Shown: positions 15,216 to 23,341 of the stretch, piece after piece
How the letters are laid out: each line of letters starts with the position of its first letter
Position numbering within the stretch: position 1 is the stretch's first letter
Program-made: the position numbers and the translations under genes
Source: Pseudomonas putida
GTDB lineage: Bacteria > Pseudomonadota > Gammaproteobacteria > Pseudomonadales > Pseudomonadaceae
DNA: 42,810 bases
NCBI RefSeq assembly: GCF_028682475.1
Contig: NZ_JANHLE010000038.1
Coordinates: 1 to 42,810, forward strand
Direction of reading: 5' to 3'
Notes under the pieces: model-generated
Seen by the model: only the letters and a program-made list of their open reading frames with translations
What the model was told of the DNA's origin: nothing
Databases searched by the model: none

Positions 15216-15256
15216 GCCCTTCAACACAATTGAAATGGCGGCAGTAAATGACAGGC

Positions 15257-15284
15257 ACAAAAAAAGCGACCCTTGGGTCGCTTT
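15257..15284 (-). terminator. Intrinsic terminator of the tRNA-Val/Asp operon
   Basis: On the minus strand, a GCGACCC/GGGTCGC stem is followed by seven T. It lies just past the last tRNA-Asp. Confidence 0.85.
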
Positions 15285-15300
15285 CTTTGTGACTTCAATA

Positions 15301-15377
15301 TGGCGCAGCGGACGGGACTCGAACCCGCGACCCCCGGCGTGACAGGCCGGTATTCTAACCGACTGAACTACCGCTGC
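15301..15377 (-). tRNA. tRNA-Asp(GUC), copy 3 in transcription order
   Basis: A 77-base tRNA with encoded CCA and anticodon GTC in the loop CTGTCAC. The acceptor GCAGCGG pairs with CCGCTGC, and the T arm is GGTTCGAGTCC. It is identical in sequence to the other two Asp copies. Confidence 0.97.
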
Positions 15378-15429
15378 GTGTCGTGCAGGCCTGGTTTGCG
15401 CAACTGCCGCTAAACTCAGGCACAAAAAA

Positions 15430-15447
15430 AGCGAACCTTAGGTCGCT
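15430..15447 (-). terminator. Weakened terminator-like hairpin between tRNA-Asp copies
   Basis: A near copy of the operon's final terminator with the same T-run and flanks, but the stem (GCGACC/GGTTCGC) carries a bulged base. It lies between Asp copies 2 and 3 and may allow partial read-through. Confidence 0.6.
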
Positions 15448-15489
15448 CTCTTTGTTGCTTCGAGGAGTTCAAGGGCCTCGAAGCGAAGA

Positions 15490-15566
15490 TGGCGCAGCGG
15501 ACGGGACTCGAACCCGCGACCCCCGGCGTGACAGGCCGGTATTCTAACCGACTGAACTACCGCTGC
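15490..15566 (-). tRNA. tRNA-Asp(GUC), copy 2 in transcription order
   Basis: A 77-base cloverleaf with encoded CCA and GTC anticodon, identical to the neighbouring Asp copies. Its 3' flank (CAGGCACAAAAAAAGCGA) is nearly the same as that of copy 3, which points to duplication of tRNA plus terminator. Confidence 0.97.
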
Positions 15567-15665
15567 GTATCATACAAGCTTGCGCCTGTTTGAAACTGGG
15601 ATCTGGCCTGAAGGCTTCGGTGCCTTCCGACCTCAAACCGGTCATTAAACCGATCTGGAGAAAAG

Positions 15666-15742
15666 TGGCGCAGCGGACGGGACTCGAACCCGCGACCCCC
15701 GGCGTGACAGGCCGGTATTCTAACCGACTGAACTACCGCTGC
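15666..15742 (-). tRNA. tRNA-Asp(GUC), copy 1 in transcription order
   Basis: A 77-base cloverleaf with encoded CCA and GTC anticodon. It directly follows tRNA-Val in the transcript. Its 3' spacer differs from those of copies 2 and 3 and has no hairpin. Confidence 0.97.
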
Positions 15743-15818
15743 GCATATGGACTTGCGTCCTGTTCCTCTCTGGTAACACCTTCTTGCGAACGTGTCGGGT
15801 CAGGAACATCTCAGGAAG

Positions 15819-15894
15819 TGGTGGGTGATGACGGGATCGAACCGCCGACCCTCTGCTTGTAAGGCAGATGCTCTCCCGGCTGAGCTAATCACCC
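15819..15894 (-). tRNA. tRNA-Val(UAC)
   Basis: A 76-base cloverleaf with encoded CCA, anticodon TAC (CTTACAA loop) and acceptor GGGTGAT paired with ATCACCC. First gene of the Val-Asp-Asp-Asp operon. Confidence 0.97.
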
Positions 15895-15916
15895 GTGTGC
15901 TTCGCTGAGGTGGCGA

Positions 15917-15945
15917 AATTTACGCAGGTATCGAACCTAAGTCAA
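15917..15945 (-). promoter_or_regulatory. Sigma-70 promoter of the tRNA-Val/Asp operon
   Basis: On the minus strand, -35 TTGACT (15945-15940), a 17-base spacer and -10 TAAATT (15922-15917) lie just before the tRNA-Val start, followed by a GC-containing discriminator. Confidence 0.8.
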
Positions 15946-15988
15946 TACCCCCATTGAAGTTTTTTTCAAAAAGGGCAAAAAAGCAGTG

Positions 15989-16762
15989 TTACGTGTAGAT
16001 CATCTTCTTGGTCATGCCGCCGTCGACCACGAACTCCTGACCCGTGACGAAGCCGGCATTGCGCGACAGCAGCCAGGCAACCATGGCCGCCACGTCTTCC
16101 ACTGTCCCTACCCTGCCCGCCGGATGCTGGGCATGATCGGTTTCGCTCAGCGGCTCGGCGCGACGCTGGGACGGATCCCGCGCGTCGATCCAGCCAGGGC
16201 TCACCGCATTCACGCGGATCTCCGGCCCCAAGCTCACGGCCAGCGCATGGGTGAGCGCCAGTAGGCCGCCCTTGCTCGCCGCATAAGCCTCTGTGTCGGG
16301 TTCGGATTGAGCAGCGCGGGTCGACGCCAGGTTGACGATGGCCCCGCCGTGAGCGCGCAGATAAGGCGCACAGTGCTTGGCCAGCAGCATCGGCCCACCC
16401 AGATTGACCGCCAGCACGCGATTCCAGTACGCCAGGCTGAGGGTTTCCAGGGTGGTGTTGTGCGGATCGGCAATAGCGGCATTGCACACCAGCGCATCGA
16501 GACGCCCGAACTGGCCAAGCACCTCGGCAACCCCGGTCTTGACCTGGGCTTCATCGGCAACATCCATGCCGATGAACCAGGCATTGTCTCCCAGCACCTT
16601 GGCCGCCTTGGCGCCACGTACCCGATCAAGGTCGGTGAGCACCACCTGCCAGCCCTCGGCGATCAGCCAGGCAGCAATGCCCAGGCCGATCCCCCGTGCC
16701 GCACCGGTCACCAGCGCGACGCGGCCGTTATGGCTGCTGTCGCTCACCGACCAGTCGATCAC
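15989..16762 (-). CDS. Short-chain dehydrogenase/reductase (SDR)
   Basis: A 257-residue classical SDR: an NAD(P)-dependent oxidoreductase with a Rossmann fold. It has the cofactor loop TGAARGIG (19-26), CNAA (Asn94), catalytic Ser147 (NLASTRAAQ), and Tyr160 with Lys164 (EAYAASKGG). The PGWI and GQEFVVDGG motifs follow near the C-terminus. Asp residues after beta-2 (LTDLDR) favour NAD over NADP. The start is a GTG overlapping the metZ stop (GTGA at 16759-16762), so it is coupled to metZ and is the last gene of the folC-purF-metZ block. The substrate cannot be predicted. Confidence 0.9.
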   Translation of the reverse strand: MIDWSVSDSSHNGRVALVTGAARGIGLGIAAWLIAEGWQVVLTDLDRVRGAKAAKVLGDNAWFIGMDVADEAQVKTGVAEVLGQFGRLDALVCNAAIADPHNTTLETLSLAYWNRVLAVNLGGPMLLAKHCAPYLRAHGGAIVNLASTRAAQSEPDTEAYAASKGGLLALTHALAVSLGPEIRVNAVSPGWIDARDPSQRRAEPLSETDHAQHPAGRVGTVEDVAAMVAWLLSRNAGFVTGQEFVVDGGMTKKMIYT

Positions 16763-17970
16763 AGCGCCGCCAGACCGCGGGCCAGATCGGCCTTGAGGTC
16801 AGTCACATCTTCAAGACCCACCGCCACGCGGATCAGGCTGTCGCGAATGCCGGCGGCCTCACGCTCCTGCGGCGACAGACGGCCGTGGGACGTGGTGCCC
16901 GGATGAGTGATGGTGGTCTTGCTGTCGCCGAGGTTGGCGGTGATCGAGATCAGCCGCGTGGCATCGATGAAGCGCCAGGCGCCCTCTTTGCCACCCTTGA
17001 CCTCAAAGCTCACCACCGCACCGAAGCCACTCATCTGCTGCTTGGCCAGCTCGTGCTGCGGATGGCTCTGCAGGCCGGCGTAGTGAACCTTTTCGATACC
17101 GTCCTGCTGCTCCAGCCACTCGGCCAGGGCTTGCGCGTTGGCACAGTGGGCGCGCATACGCAGGTTGAGGGTCTCCAGACCCTTGAGGAAGATCCAGGCA
17201 TTGAACGGGCTCAGCGACGGCCCGGCGGTGCGCAAAAAGCCCACCACTTCTTTCATCTGCTCGCTGCGTCCGGCCACCACGCCGCCCATGCAACGGCCCT
17301 GGCCGTCGATGAACTTGGTCGCCGAATGCACGACGATGTCAGCGCCCAGCTTCAGCGGCTGCTGCAAGGCTGGCGTGCTGAAACAGTTGTCGACCACCAG
17401 CTGCGCGCCCTTGGCGTGAGCAATCTCGGCCAGCGCGGCGATATCCACAAGCTCGGCCAGCGGGTTGGACGGCGATTCGACGAACAGCAGCTTGGTGTTG
17501 GCCTTGATCGCTGCGTCCCAACCGGCGAGATCCACCAGCGGCACGTAGTCGACCTGCACACCGAAACGCTTGAAGTACTTCTCGAACAGGCTGATGGTCG
17601 AGCCAAACACGCTCTGGGAGACCAGTACATGGTCGCCAGCGCTGCACAGGGCCATTACCGTGGAGAGGATCGCCGACATGCCGGTGGAGGTCGCCACCGC
17701 CTGCTCAGCGCCTTCCAGGGCGGCAATGCGCTCTTCGAACGCGCGTACGGTCGGGTTGGTATAGCGTGAATAGACGTTGCCTGGAACCTCGCCAGCGAAC
17801 CGGGCAGCGGCGTCGGCCGCTGTCCGGAACACGTAGCTGGAGGTGAAGAACAGCGGATCGCTGTGCTCACCTTCCGGCGTGCGATGCTGGCCGGCGCGTA
17901 CCGCCAGCGTATCGAAAGCGACCCCTTCGAGGTCGCTGTCCAGGCGCCCGGCATCCCATTCCTGTGTCAT
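16759..17970 (-). CDS. metZ: O-succinylhomoserine sulfhydrylase
   Basis: MetZ makes homocysteine directly from O-succinylhomoserine and sulfide, the direct-sulfurylation route of methionine synthesis in pseudomonads. The 403-residue protein is a Cys/Met-metabolism PLP enzyme. It has the N-terminal YSRYTNPTVRAFEERIAALEG, the cofactor-binding STGMSAI, ESPSNPL, VVDNCFSTP, and the Schiff-base Lys219 in HSATKFIDGQGR. SLGDSKTT-like and THPGTTSH motifs (here NLGDSKTTITHPGTTSH) lie near the C-terminus. It starts 15 bases after purF, which matches the conserved purF-metZ order, and overlaps the SDR start. Confidence 0.96.
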   Translation of the reverse strand: MTQEWDAGRLDSDLEGVAFDTLAVRAGQHRTPEGEHSDPLFFTSSYVFRTAADAAARFAGEVPGNVYSRYTNPTVRAFEERIAALEGAEQAVATSTGMSAILSTVMALCSAGDHVLVSQSVFGSTISLFEKYFKRFGVQVDYVPLVDLAGWDAAIKANTKLLFVESPSNPLAELVDIAALAEIAHAKGAQLVVDNCFSTPALQQPLKLGADIVVHSATKFIDGQGRCMGGVVAGRSEQMKEVVGFLRTAGPSLSPFNAWIFLKGLETLNLRMRAHCANAQALAEWLEQQDGIEKVHYAGLQSHPQHELAKQQMSGFGAVVSFEVKGGKEGAWRFIDATRLISITANLGDSKTTITHPGTTSHGRLSPQEREAAGIRDSLIRVAVGLEDVTDLKADLARGLAAL

Positions 17971-17985
17971 GCCGCTGCTCCTAAC

Positions 17986-19491
17986 TCAGTTGTTGTAGAG
18001 GTCGATGATCGCGCTGACCGCCTGGTTCTTGACCTTGGAGGCGTCGTTGCGCGCCTGCTCGATCTTGTCCAGGTAGGCCTCGTCGATGTCGCCGGTAACA
18101 TACTTGCCGTCGAACACCGCGCAGTCGAAATGCTCGATCTTGATCTTGCCACCGCCAACCGCTTCGATCAGGTCCGGCAGGTCCTGGTAGACCAGCCAGT
18201 CGGCGCCGATCAGCTCGGCGACATCTTCAGTGCTGCGGTTGTGGGCGATCAGTTCATGAGCGCTCGGCATATCGATGCCGTAGACGTTGGGGTAACGCAC
18301 AGCCGGCGCTGCCGAGCAGAAGTAGACATTCTTCGCCCCGGCTTCACGGGCCATCTGGATGATCTGCTTGCAGGTGGTGCCACGCACGATCGAGTCATCG
18401 ACCAGCATCACGTTCTTGCCGCGGAACTCCAGCTCGATGGCATTGAGTTTCTGGCGCACCGACTTCTTGCGTGCGGCCTGGCCGGGCATGATGAAGGTAC
18501 GGCCGATGTAGCGGTTCTTGACGAAGCCTTCGCGGAACTTGACGCCCAGGTGGTTGGCCAGTTCCAGCGCGGCGGTACGGCTGGTGTCGGGAATCGGGAT
18601 GACCACGTCGATGTCGTGATCAGGACGCTCGCGCAGGATCTTCTCGGCCAGTTTCTCGCCCATGCGCAGTCGCGCCTTGTAGACCGAGACACCGTCGATG
18701 ATCGAGTCGGGACGTGCCAGGTAGACGTGTTCGAAGATGCACGGCGACAGCTGCGGGTTGGTCGCGCACTGACGGGTGTGCAGCTTGCCTTCTTCGGTGA
18801 TGTACACCGCTTCGCCCGGCGCCAGGTCGCGGATCAGGGTGAAGCCGAGTACGTCGAGGGAGACGCTTTCGGAGGCGATCATGTACTCCACGCCTTCGTC
18901 GGTATGACGCTGGCCGAAGACGATCGGACGGATGCCGTTAGGGTCACGGAAGCCAACGATACCGTAGCCGGTGATCATCGCCACCACCGCATAACCACCG
19001 ACACAGCGGTTGTGCACATCAGTGACCGCCGCGAACACGTCTTCTTCGGTCGGCTGCAGCTTGCCGCGCACCGCCAGCTCGTGGGCGAAGACGTTGAGCA
19101 GGACCTCAGAGTCGGAACTGGTGTTGACGTGGCGCAGGTCGGACTCGTAGATCTCCTTGGCCAACTGTTCAACGTTGGTCAGGTTGCCGTTGTGCGCCAG
19201 GGTGATGCCGTACGGCGAGTTGACGTAGAACGGCTGGGCCTCGGCCGAGGTCGAGCTGCCCGCAGTCGGGTAACGCACATGACCGATACCCATGTGTCCG
19301 ACCAGGCGCTGCATATGGCGCTGCTGGAACACATCACGGACCAGGCCGTTGTCCTTGCGCAGGAATAACCGGCCATCATGGCTGGTCACAATACCGGCAG
19401 CGTCCTGGCCGCGGTGCTGGAGGACGGTTAGCGCGTCATACAGCGCCTGATTGACGTTCGACTTACCGACGATACCGACGATGCCACACAT
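17986..19491 (-). CDS. purF: Amidophosphoribosyltransferase
   Basis: PurF catalyses the first committed step of purine synthesis, moving the glutamine amide nitrogen onto PRPP to give phosphoribosylamine. Residues 1-230 are the class II glutaminase domain, opening MCGIVGIVGKSNV with nucleophile Cys2 freed by Met removal. The C-terminal half is a phosphoribosyltransferase with the PRPP loop VMLVDDSIVRGTT. The length of 501 is normal. A frame continuing 3 codons upstream to a TTG is discounted, because the enzyme must start MCG and AGGGG precedes that ATG. It follows cvpA by 41 bases, as in many gammaproteobacteria. Confidence 0.97.
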   Translation of the reverse strand: MCGIVGIVGKSNVNQALYDALTVLQHRGQDAAGIVTSHDGRLFLRKDNGLVRDVFQQRHMQRLVGHMGIGHVRYPTAGSSTSAEAQPFYVNSPYGITLAHNGNLTNVEQLAKEIYESDLRHVNTSSDSEVLLNVFAHELAVRGKLQPTEEDVFAAVTDVHNRCVGGYAVVAMITGYGIVGFRDPNGIRPIVFGQRHTDEGVEYMIASESVSLDVLGFTLIRDLAPGEAVYITEEGKLHTRQCATNPQLSPCIFEHVYLARPDSIIDGVSVYKARLRMGEKLAEKILRERPDHDIDVVIPIPDTSRTAALELANHLGVKFREGFVKNRYIGRTFIMPGQAARKKSVRQKLNAIELEFRGKNVMLVDDSIVRGTTCKQIIQMAREAGAKNVYFCSAAPAVRYPNVYGIDMPSAHELIAHNRSTEDVAELIGADWLVYQDLPDLIEAVGGGKIKIEHFDCAVFDGKYVTGDIDEAYLDKIEQARNDASKVKNQAVSAIIDLYNN

Positions 19492-19532
19492 GCGACGCAA
19501 CCCCTACTTAATGAAACTGGACTGAGCAGCTC

Positions 19533-20087
19533 TCAAGGCGTTTTGGGCCCCAGAAGCTGATCCTTGAACGGGAGATCAGCCGGTGCGCTGATCCCGCTGG
19601 CTAGCCACTGGCTGGTGAACCCCAGAATGAGGTTTTTCGACCAGTCAGCCACCAATAGAAATTGTGGTATCAGGCGAGATTCCTGCCACCACTGATCCTG
19701 TTGTACCGGCCCCAGGCTCAACAGCCCGACAGCCACCACCACCAGCAAGGCTCCACGGGCGGCACCGAAGGCCATGCCCAGGAAGCGGTCGGTCCCGGAA
19801 AGCCCGGTGACGCGAATCAGCTCGCCAATGAGAAAATTGATCATGGCCCCCACCAGCAGGGTGGCGACGAAAAGAATGGCACATCCAGCGATGACCCGAG
19901 CCGAAGGCGTCTGGATGTACGACTCCAGGTACTGCGACAGCGAGCCACCGAACATCCAGGCCACAGCGCCGGCAATGATCCAGGTAAGCAGCGACAAGGC
20001 CTCTTTGACAAAGCCGCGCTTGAGACTGATCAATGAAGAAACGGCGATGATCGCGAAAATCGCCCAGTCGACCCAGGTAAATGCCAC
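19533..20087 (-). CDS. cvpA: CvpA family inner-membrane protein
   Basis: A 184-residue membrane protein of the CvpA (colicin V production) family, linked in enterobacteria to colicin V export, biofilm and envelope stress. Helices are visible at VDWAIFAIIAVSSLISL, LSLLTWIIAGAVAWMFG, VIAGCAILFVATLLVGAMI and GALLVVVAVGLLSLG, with the family's SGTDRFLGMAFGAARG loop. It starts with GTG (GTGGCATTTACCTGG), which gives the MAFTWVDW N-terminus I recall for Pseudomonas CvpA. It is 41 bases upstream of purF. Confidence 0.93.
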   Translation of the reverse strand: MAFTWVDWAIFAIIAVSSLISLKRGFVKEALSLLTWIIAGAVAWMFGGSLSQYLESYIQTPSARVIAGCAILFVATLLVGAMINFLIGELIRVTGLSGTDRFLGMAFGAARGALLVVVAVGLLSLGPVQQDQWWQESRLIPQFLLVADWSKNLILGFTSQWLASGISAPADLPFKDQLLGPKTP

Positions 20088-20158
20088 AGTGCTGCCTGCA
20101 AACGGATAAGGCGGCGCATTTTACCAGAGCGGCGAGCTGTCGGTAAGCAGTGATTTGC

Positions 20159-20178
20159 CGCCCGGCACTGGCCGGGCG
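20159..20178 (-). other. GC hairpin between dedD and cvpA
   Basis: A perfect 8-base stem (CGCCCGGC/GCCGGGCG) with a 4-base loop lies 8 bases past the dedD stop. No T-run follows, so it may be a partial terminator or an mRNA-processing or stability element inside the operon. Confidence 0.45.
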
Positions 20179-20186
20179 ACGATCAA

Positions 20187-20852
20187 TCAGCTGCGCTCAG
20201 GCTGGAAGCGTACGACGATGCCGTTGAGCTTCTGCTGGCGGCTGATCACATCACGCAGACGCTCGGCCTCGGCGCGTTCGATCAACGGCCCGACATACAC
20301 CCGGTTCATGCCGCCGGCCGAGCGGATGTAGGCGTTGTAGCCCTGGCTGCGCAGGGTTTTCTGCAGGTTCTCGGCACCGGCCCGATTGGACAGGCTGGCC
20401 AATTGCACCGACCAGCTGACCGGTAGACCATTGACGTCGATCTTGCCTGCCGCAGGCTTGGTAGCGCTGGCGACAGCAGCAGGCTGGGCTTGCGGCTTGA
20501 CCGCCGGCGGCGTTGCAGGCTTGGCCGCAACGGTTGGTGCCGGCGCTGGGGCCGGGACTGGCACCGCAACGGGCGCTGGAGCGATCGGCGTACTCGGCGC
20601 CTGGACTGGCGCGGTCGACTCGTCGACGATCACCGGGTTTTCTTCTGGCAAAACCTGAGGCTCAGGCACCGGCACAGGCTCGACCTGCACCTGCGGCATG
20701 CTCGGCGCTGCGGGGGCTTCCGGCGCCTCGACGCGTACCTGACGCATCTCGTCTTCCCGGGAAAACAGCATCGGCAGGAAGATCACTGCCAGTGCCACCA
20801 GCACCAGCGCGCCTACCATCCGTTGTTTGACCACTTTATCCAGCAATGCCAT
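20187..20852 (-). CDS. dedD: SPOR-domain protein DedD
   Basis: A 221-residue inner-membrane cell-division protein. It has a short cytoplasmic start (MALLDKVVKQR), one membrane segment (MVGALVLVALAVIFLPMLF), a long periplasmic Pro/Ala/Val-rich linker (about 45-140), and a C-terminal SPOR domain (about 145-217; SWSVQLASLSNRAGAENLQKTLRSQ, then NRVYVGPLIERAEAERL). SPOR domains bind denuded septal peptidoglycan. The frame extends upstream to 20969 inside folC. The start at 20852 is preferred because GGAGG lies 9 bases before it and the N-terminus matches pseudomonad DedD. It overlaps the folC end by 17 bases. Confidence 0.92.
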   Translation of the reverse strand: MALLDKVVKQRMVGALVLVALAVIFLPMLFSREDEMRQVRVEAPEAPAAPSMPQVQVEPVPVPEPQVLPEENPVIVDESTAPVQAPSTPIAPAPVAVPVPAPAPAPTVAAKPATPPAVKPQAQPAAVASATKPAAGKIDVNGLPVSWSVQLASLSNRAGAENLQKTLRSQGYNAYIRSAGGMNRVYVGPLIERAEAERLRDVISRQQKLNGIVVRFQPERS

Positions 20853-22143
20853 TTGCCCCATCCTCCGTGGCCTGCCGATCCAGCCACTGCAAGGCTTCGC
20901 CGACACAGAAAAACGATCCGAACAGCAGGATTTCATCATCCGCCGTTGCCAGCGCGCACTGCCCATCAAGGGCTGCCGCCACGCTGGAATAAGTCTTCAC
21001 ATCAGCGCCGAGGTTCGCCAGCGCCGCTTCAAGCTCGCTTGCAGAACGACTGCGCGCAGTATCCAGGGGCGCAACTGCCCAACTGTGAACCGCACCCAAC
21101 AAGGGCTGCACCACCCCGGCCAGATCCTTGTCGGCCAACAGGCCGAACACCGCCAGGCGCTTGCCTGGTACCGGGCGTGAAGCCAGGCGCTGAGCCAGAT
21201 ACTCGGCAGCATGCGGGTTATGGCCGACATCCATGAGGATAGTCAACGCCTTGCCCTGCCAGTGAAATGCCCGACGATCCAGGCGACCGACCATCCGCGT
21301 GGCCTGCAGAACAGCGGCAATCTGCCCGGCATCCCAAGGCAGATCCATCAGCAAGTAAGCCTGAAGCGCCAGAGCGGCGTTTTCCATGGGCAGATCGAGC
21401 AGTGGCAGGTTGTGCAGCTCGACCTGCTGGCCGCGGCTATCCACGCCCCGCCACTGCCAGTACTGATCCGTGCTGGCCAGGTCGAAATCACGACCACGCA
21501 GCAAAAACGGGCAATTCAGTTCACGCGCCTTGTCCAGCAGCGGTTGCGGCGGATTCAGGTCGCCGCACAGCGCAGGCTTGCCCTGACGGAAGATACCGGC
21601 CTTTTCGAAGGCCACCGACTCACGGGTATCGCCCAGGTAATCGGTATGATCGACACCGATGCTGGTGACCAGCGCCAGATCGGCATCGACAATATTGACC
21701 GTATCCAGGCGCCCGCCCAGGCCGACCTCAAGCACCACGGCATCCAGCGCCGACTGTTTGAACAGCCAGAACGCCGCCAGGGTACCGGCCTCGAAGTAGG
21801 TCAGGGAAATTTCGCCGCGAGCAGCTTCAACAGCAGCAAACGCCTCGCACAGCTGCTGATCGGCGGCCTCTTTGCCGTCGATCAGCACGCGCTCGTTGTA
21901 ACGCAGCAGGTGCGGCGAACTGTAGACCCCGACTTTGAGCCCCTGAGCACGCAACAGGGCAGCCACAAAGGCACAGGTCGAGCCCTTGCCATTGGTGCCG
22001 GTCACGGTAATCACCCGTGGCGCCGGCTTGTCCAGCCCGAGCCTGGCCGCAACCTGTTGCGAACGCGCCAGGCCCATGTCGATGGCCGAGGGATGCAACT
22101 GCTCGAGATAGGCGAGCCAGTCGCCAAGGGTACGTTGGGTCAT
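20836..22143 (-). CDS. folC: Dihydrofolate synthase / folylpolyglutamate synthase
   Basis: FolC ligates glutamate to dihydropteroate and then adds further glutamates to folates, using ATP. This 435-residue Mur-ligase-type enzyme shows the P-loop VTGTNGKGST (about 47-56), YSSPHLLRYNERVLIDG, the carbamylated-Lys/Mg region ITSIGVDHTDYLG-like segment (here VTSIGVDHTDYLGDT), and the C-terminal-domain DVGHNPHAA. Its start overlaps the accD stop (ATGA at 22140-22143), and its end overlaps dedD, so accD-folC-dedD are tightly coupled. Confidence 0.96.
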   Translation of the reverse strand: MTQRTLGDWLAYLEQLHPSAIDMGLARSQQVAARLGLDKPAPRVITVTGTNGKGSTCAFVAALLRAQGLKVGVYSSPHLLRYNERVLIDGKEAADQQLCEAFAAVEAARGEISLTYFEAGTLAAFWLFKQSALDAVVLEVGLGGRLDTVNIVDADLALVTSIGVDHTDYLGDTRESVAFEKAGIFRQGKPALCGDLNPPQPLLDKARELNCPFLLRGRDFDLASTDQYWQWRGVDSRGQQVELHNLPLLDLPMENAALALQAYLLMDLPWDAGQIAAVLQATRMVGRLDRRAFHWQGKALTILMDVGHNPHAAEYLAQRLASRPVPGKRLAVFGLLADKDLAGVVQPLLGAVHSWAVAPLDTARSRSASELEAALANLGADVKTYSSVAAALDGQCALATADDEILLFGSFFCVGEALQWLDRQATEDGANGIAG

Positions 22144-23060
22144 ACGGTGGCAGGCGCCGGCGGTACGACGATCGGCTCAAGTACCGGCTCGACGAACTTC
22201 GGCGTCGGCAGGCCCATCATCTGCGCCAGCAGGTTGCCCAGGCGGTGACGCAGTTCCTGACGCGGGATGATCATGTCGATGGCACCGTGCTCCAGGAGGA
22301 ACTCGCTGCGCTGGAAGCCTTCCGGCAGCTTCTCACGCACGGTTTGCTCGATCACCCGAGGACCGGCGAAGCCGATCAGGGCCTTTGGCTCACCGACGAT
22401 GACGTCGCCGAGCATCGCCAGACTGGCGGAAACACCGCCGTAGACCGGGTCGGTCAGCACCGAGATGAACGGAATGCCTTCTTCGCGCAGACGCGCCAGC
22501 ACCGCCGAGGTCTTGGCCATCTGCATCAGCGAGATCAGCGCTTCCTGCATACGGGCACCACCGGAGGCCGAGAAGCAGACCATCGGGCAGCGGTTTTCCA
22601 GGGCGTAGTTGGCGGCGCGAACGAAACGCTCGCCGACGATGGCACCCATCGAGCCACCCATGAACGAGAACTCGAAGGCGCTGACCACGATCGGCATGCC
22701 CAGCAGGGTACCGCTCATGGAGATCAGGGCGTCTTTTTCACCGGTTTGCTTCTGGGCTGCAGTCAGGCGGTCCTTGTACTTCTTGCCATCACGGAACTTC
22801 AGGCGGTCTACCGGCTCCAGGTCGGCCCCCAGCTCGGCGCGGCCTTCGGCATCCAGGAAGATGTCGATGCGTGCACGTGCGCCGATGCGCATGTGATGGT
22901 TGCACTTGGGGCAGACATCCAGGGTCTTTTCCAGCTCCGGACGATACAGCACGGCTTCGCAGGACGGGCATTTGTGCCACAGCCCTTCAGGCACCGAGCT
23001 CTTCTTCACCTCGGAACGCATGATCGAAGGGATCAGTTTGTCTACTAACCAGTTGCTCAT
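22140..23060 (-). CDS. accD: Acetyl-CoA carboxylase carboxyltransferase subunit beta
   Basis: AccD pairs with AccA to transfer carboxyl from biotin-BCCP to acetyl-CoA, making malonyl-CoA for fatty acid synthesis. The 306-residue protein has the zinc ribbon with Cys31, Cys34, Cys50 and Cys53, and a crotonase-like core (VVSAFEFSFMGGSMGAIVGERF, FSASGGARMQEALISLMQM, TDPVYGGVSASLAMLGD). GGAG lies 9 bases before the ATG. It leads the accD-folC-dedD-cvpA-purF-metZ-SDR series; 281 bases separate it from trpF. Confidence 0.97.
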   Translation of the reverse strand: MSNWLVDKLIPSIMRSEVKKSSVPEGLWHKCPSCEAVLYRPELEKTLDVCPKCNHHMRIGARARIDIFLDAEGRAELGADLEPVDRLKFRDGKKYKDRLTAAQKQTGEKDALISMSGTLLGMPIVVSAFEFSFMGGSMGAIVGERFVRAANYALENRCPMVCFSASGGARMQEALISLMQMAKTSAVLARLREEGIPFISVLTDPVYGGVSASLAMLGDVIVGEPKALIGFAGPRVIEQTVREKLPEGFQRSEFLLEHGAIDMIIPRQELRHRLGNLLAQMMGLPTPKFVEPVLEPIVVPPAPATV

Positions 23061-23215
23061 GCTTTCTTTCTCCAGTAACGACGACCGGCAGGCTTTGGCT
23101 GCCAGGTTCGCGCGTATGCCCTTGAGCTCAATTCATGTATGACGCGATGATGGACCGGCTCCGGCGCCCCGCGTACAGCGAAGTGCCCCGATACCGCTCC
23201 ATCGTCAACCTGTAA

Positions 23216-23238
23216 GGGCGACGCCTGTGGCGTCACCC
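23216..23238 (-). other. Hairpin in the trpF-accD gap
   Basis: A 10-base stem (GGGTGACGCC/GGCGTCGCCC on the minus strand, one G-T pair) with a 3-base loop lies 103 bases past the trpF stop. No T-run follows. It may end the truA-trpF transcript with Rho, or sit in the accD leader. Confidence 0.4.
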
Positions 23239-23341
23239 GGTAATTTCGACCGGCCCATGGGTGCGATCCGGCAGCAACGGGCTGCGAAAGCTATGGACGA
23301 TGGCGCGCGGCCAGCCGTCACATCGGCAACCACAGACGTCA

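Noticed and set aside
15099..15425. Minus-strand frame across the REP and tRNA-Asp
   Set aside because: Overlaps a clear tRNA gene and a REP element; the translated text is only REP and tRNA sequence.
15989..16762. Assigning the SDR as FabG or a specific dehydrogenase
   Set aside because: The active site is generic, and its place behind metZ does not define a substrate.
17863..19368. 501-codon frame antisense to purF
   Set aside because: Shadow of a well-identified, full-length purF.
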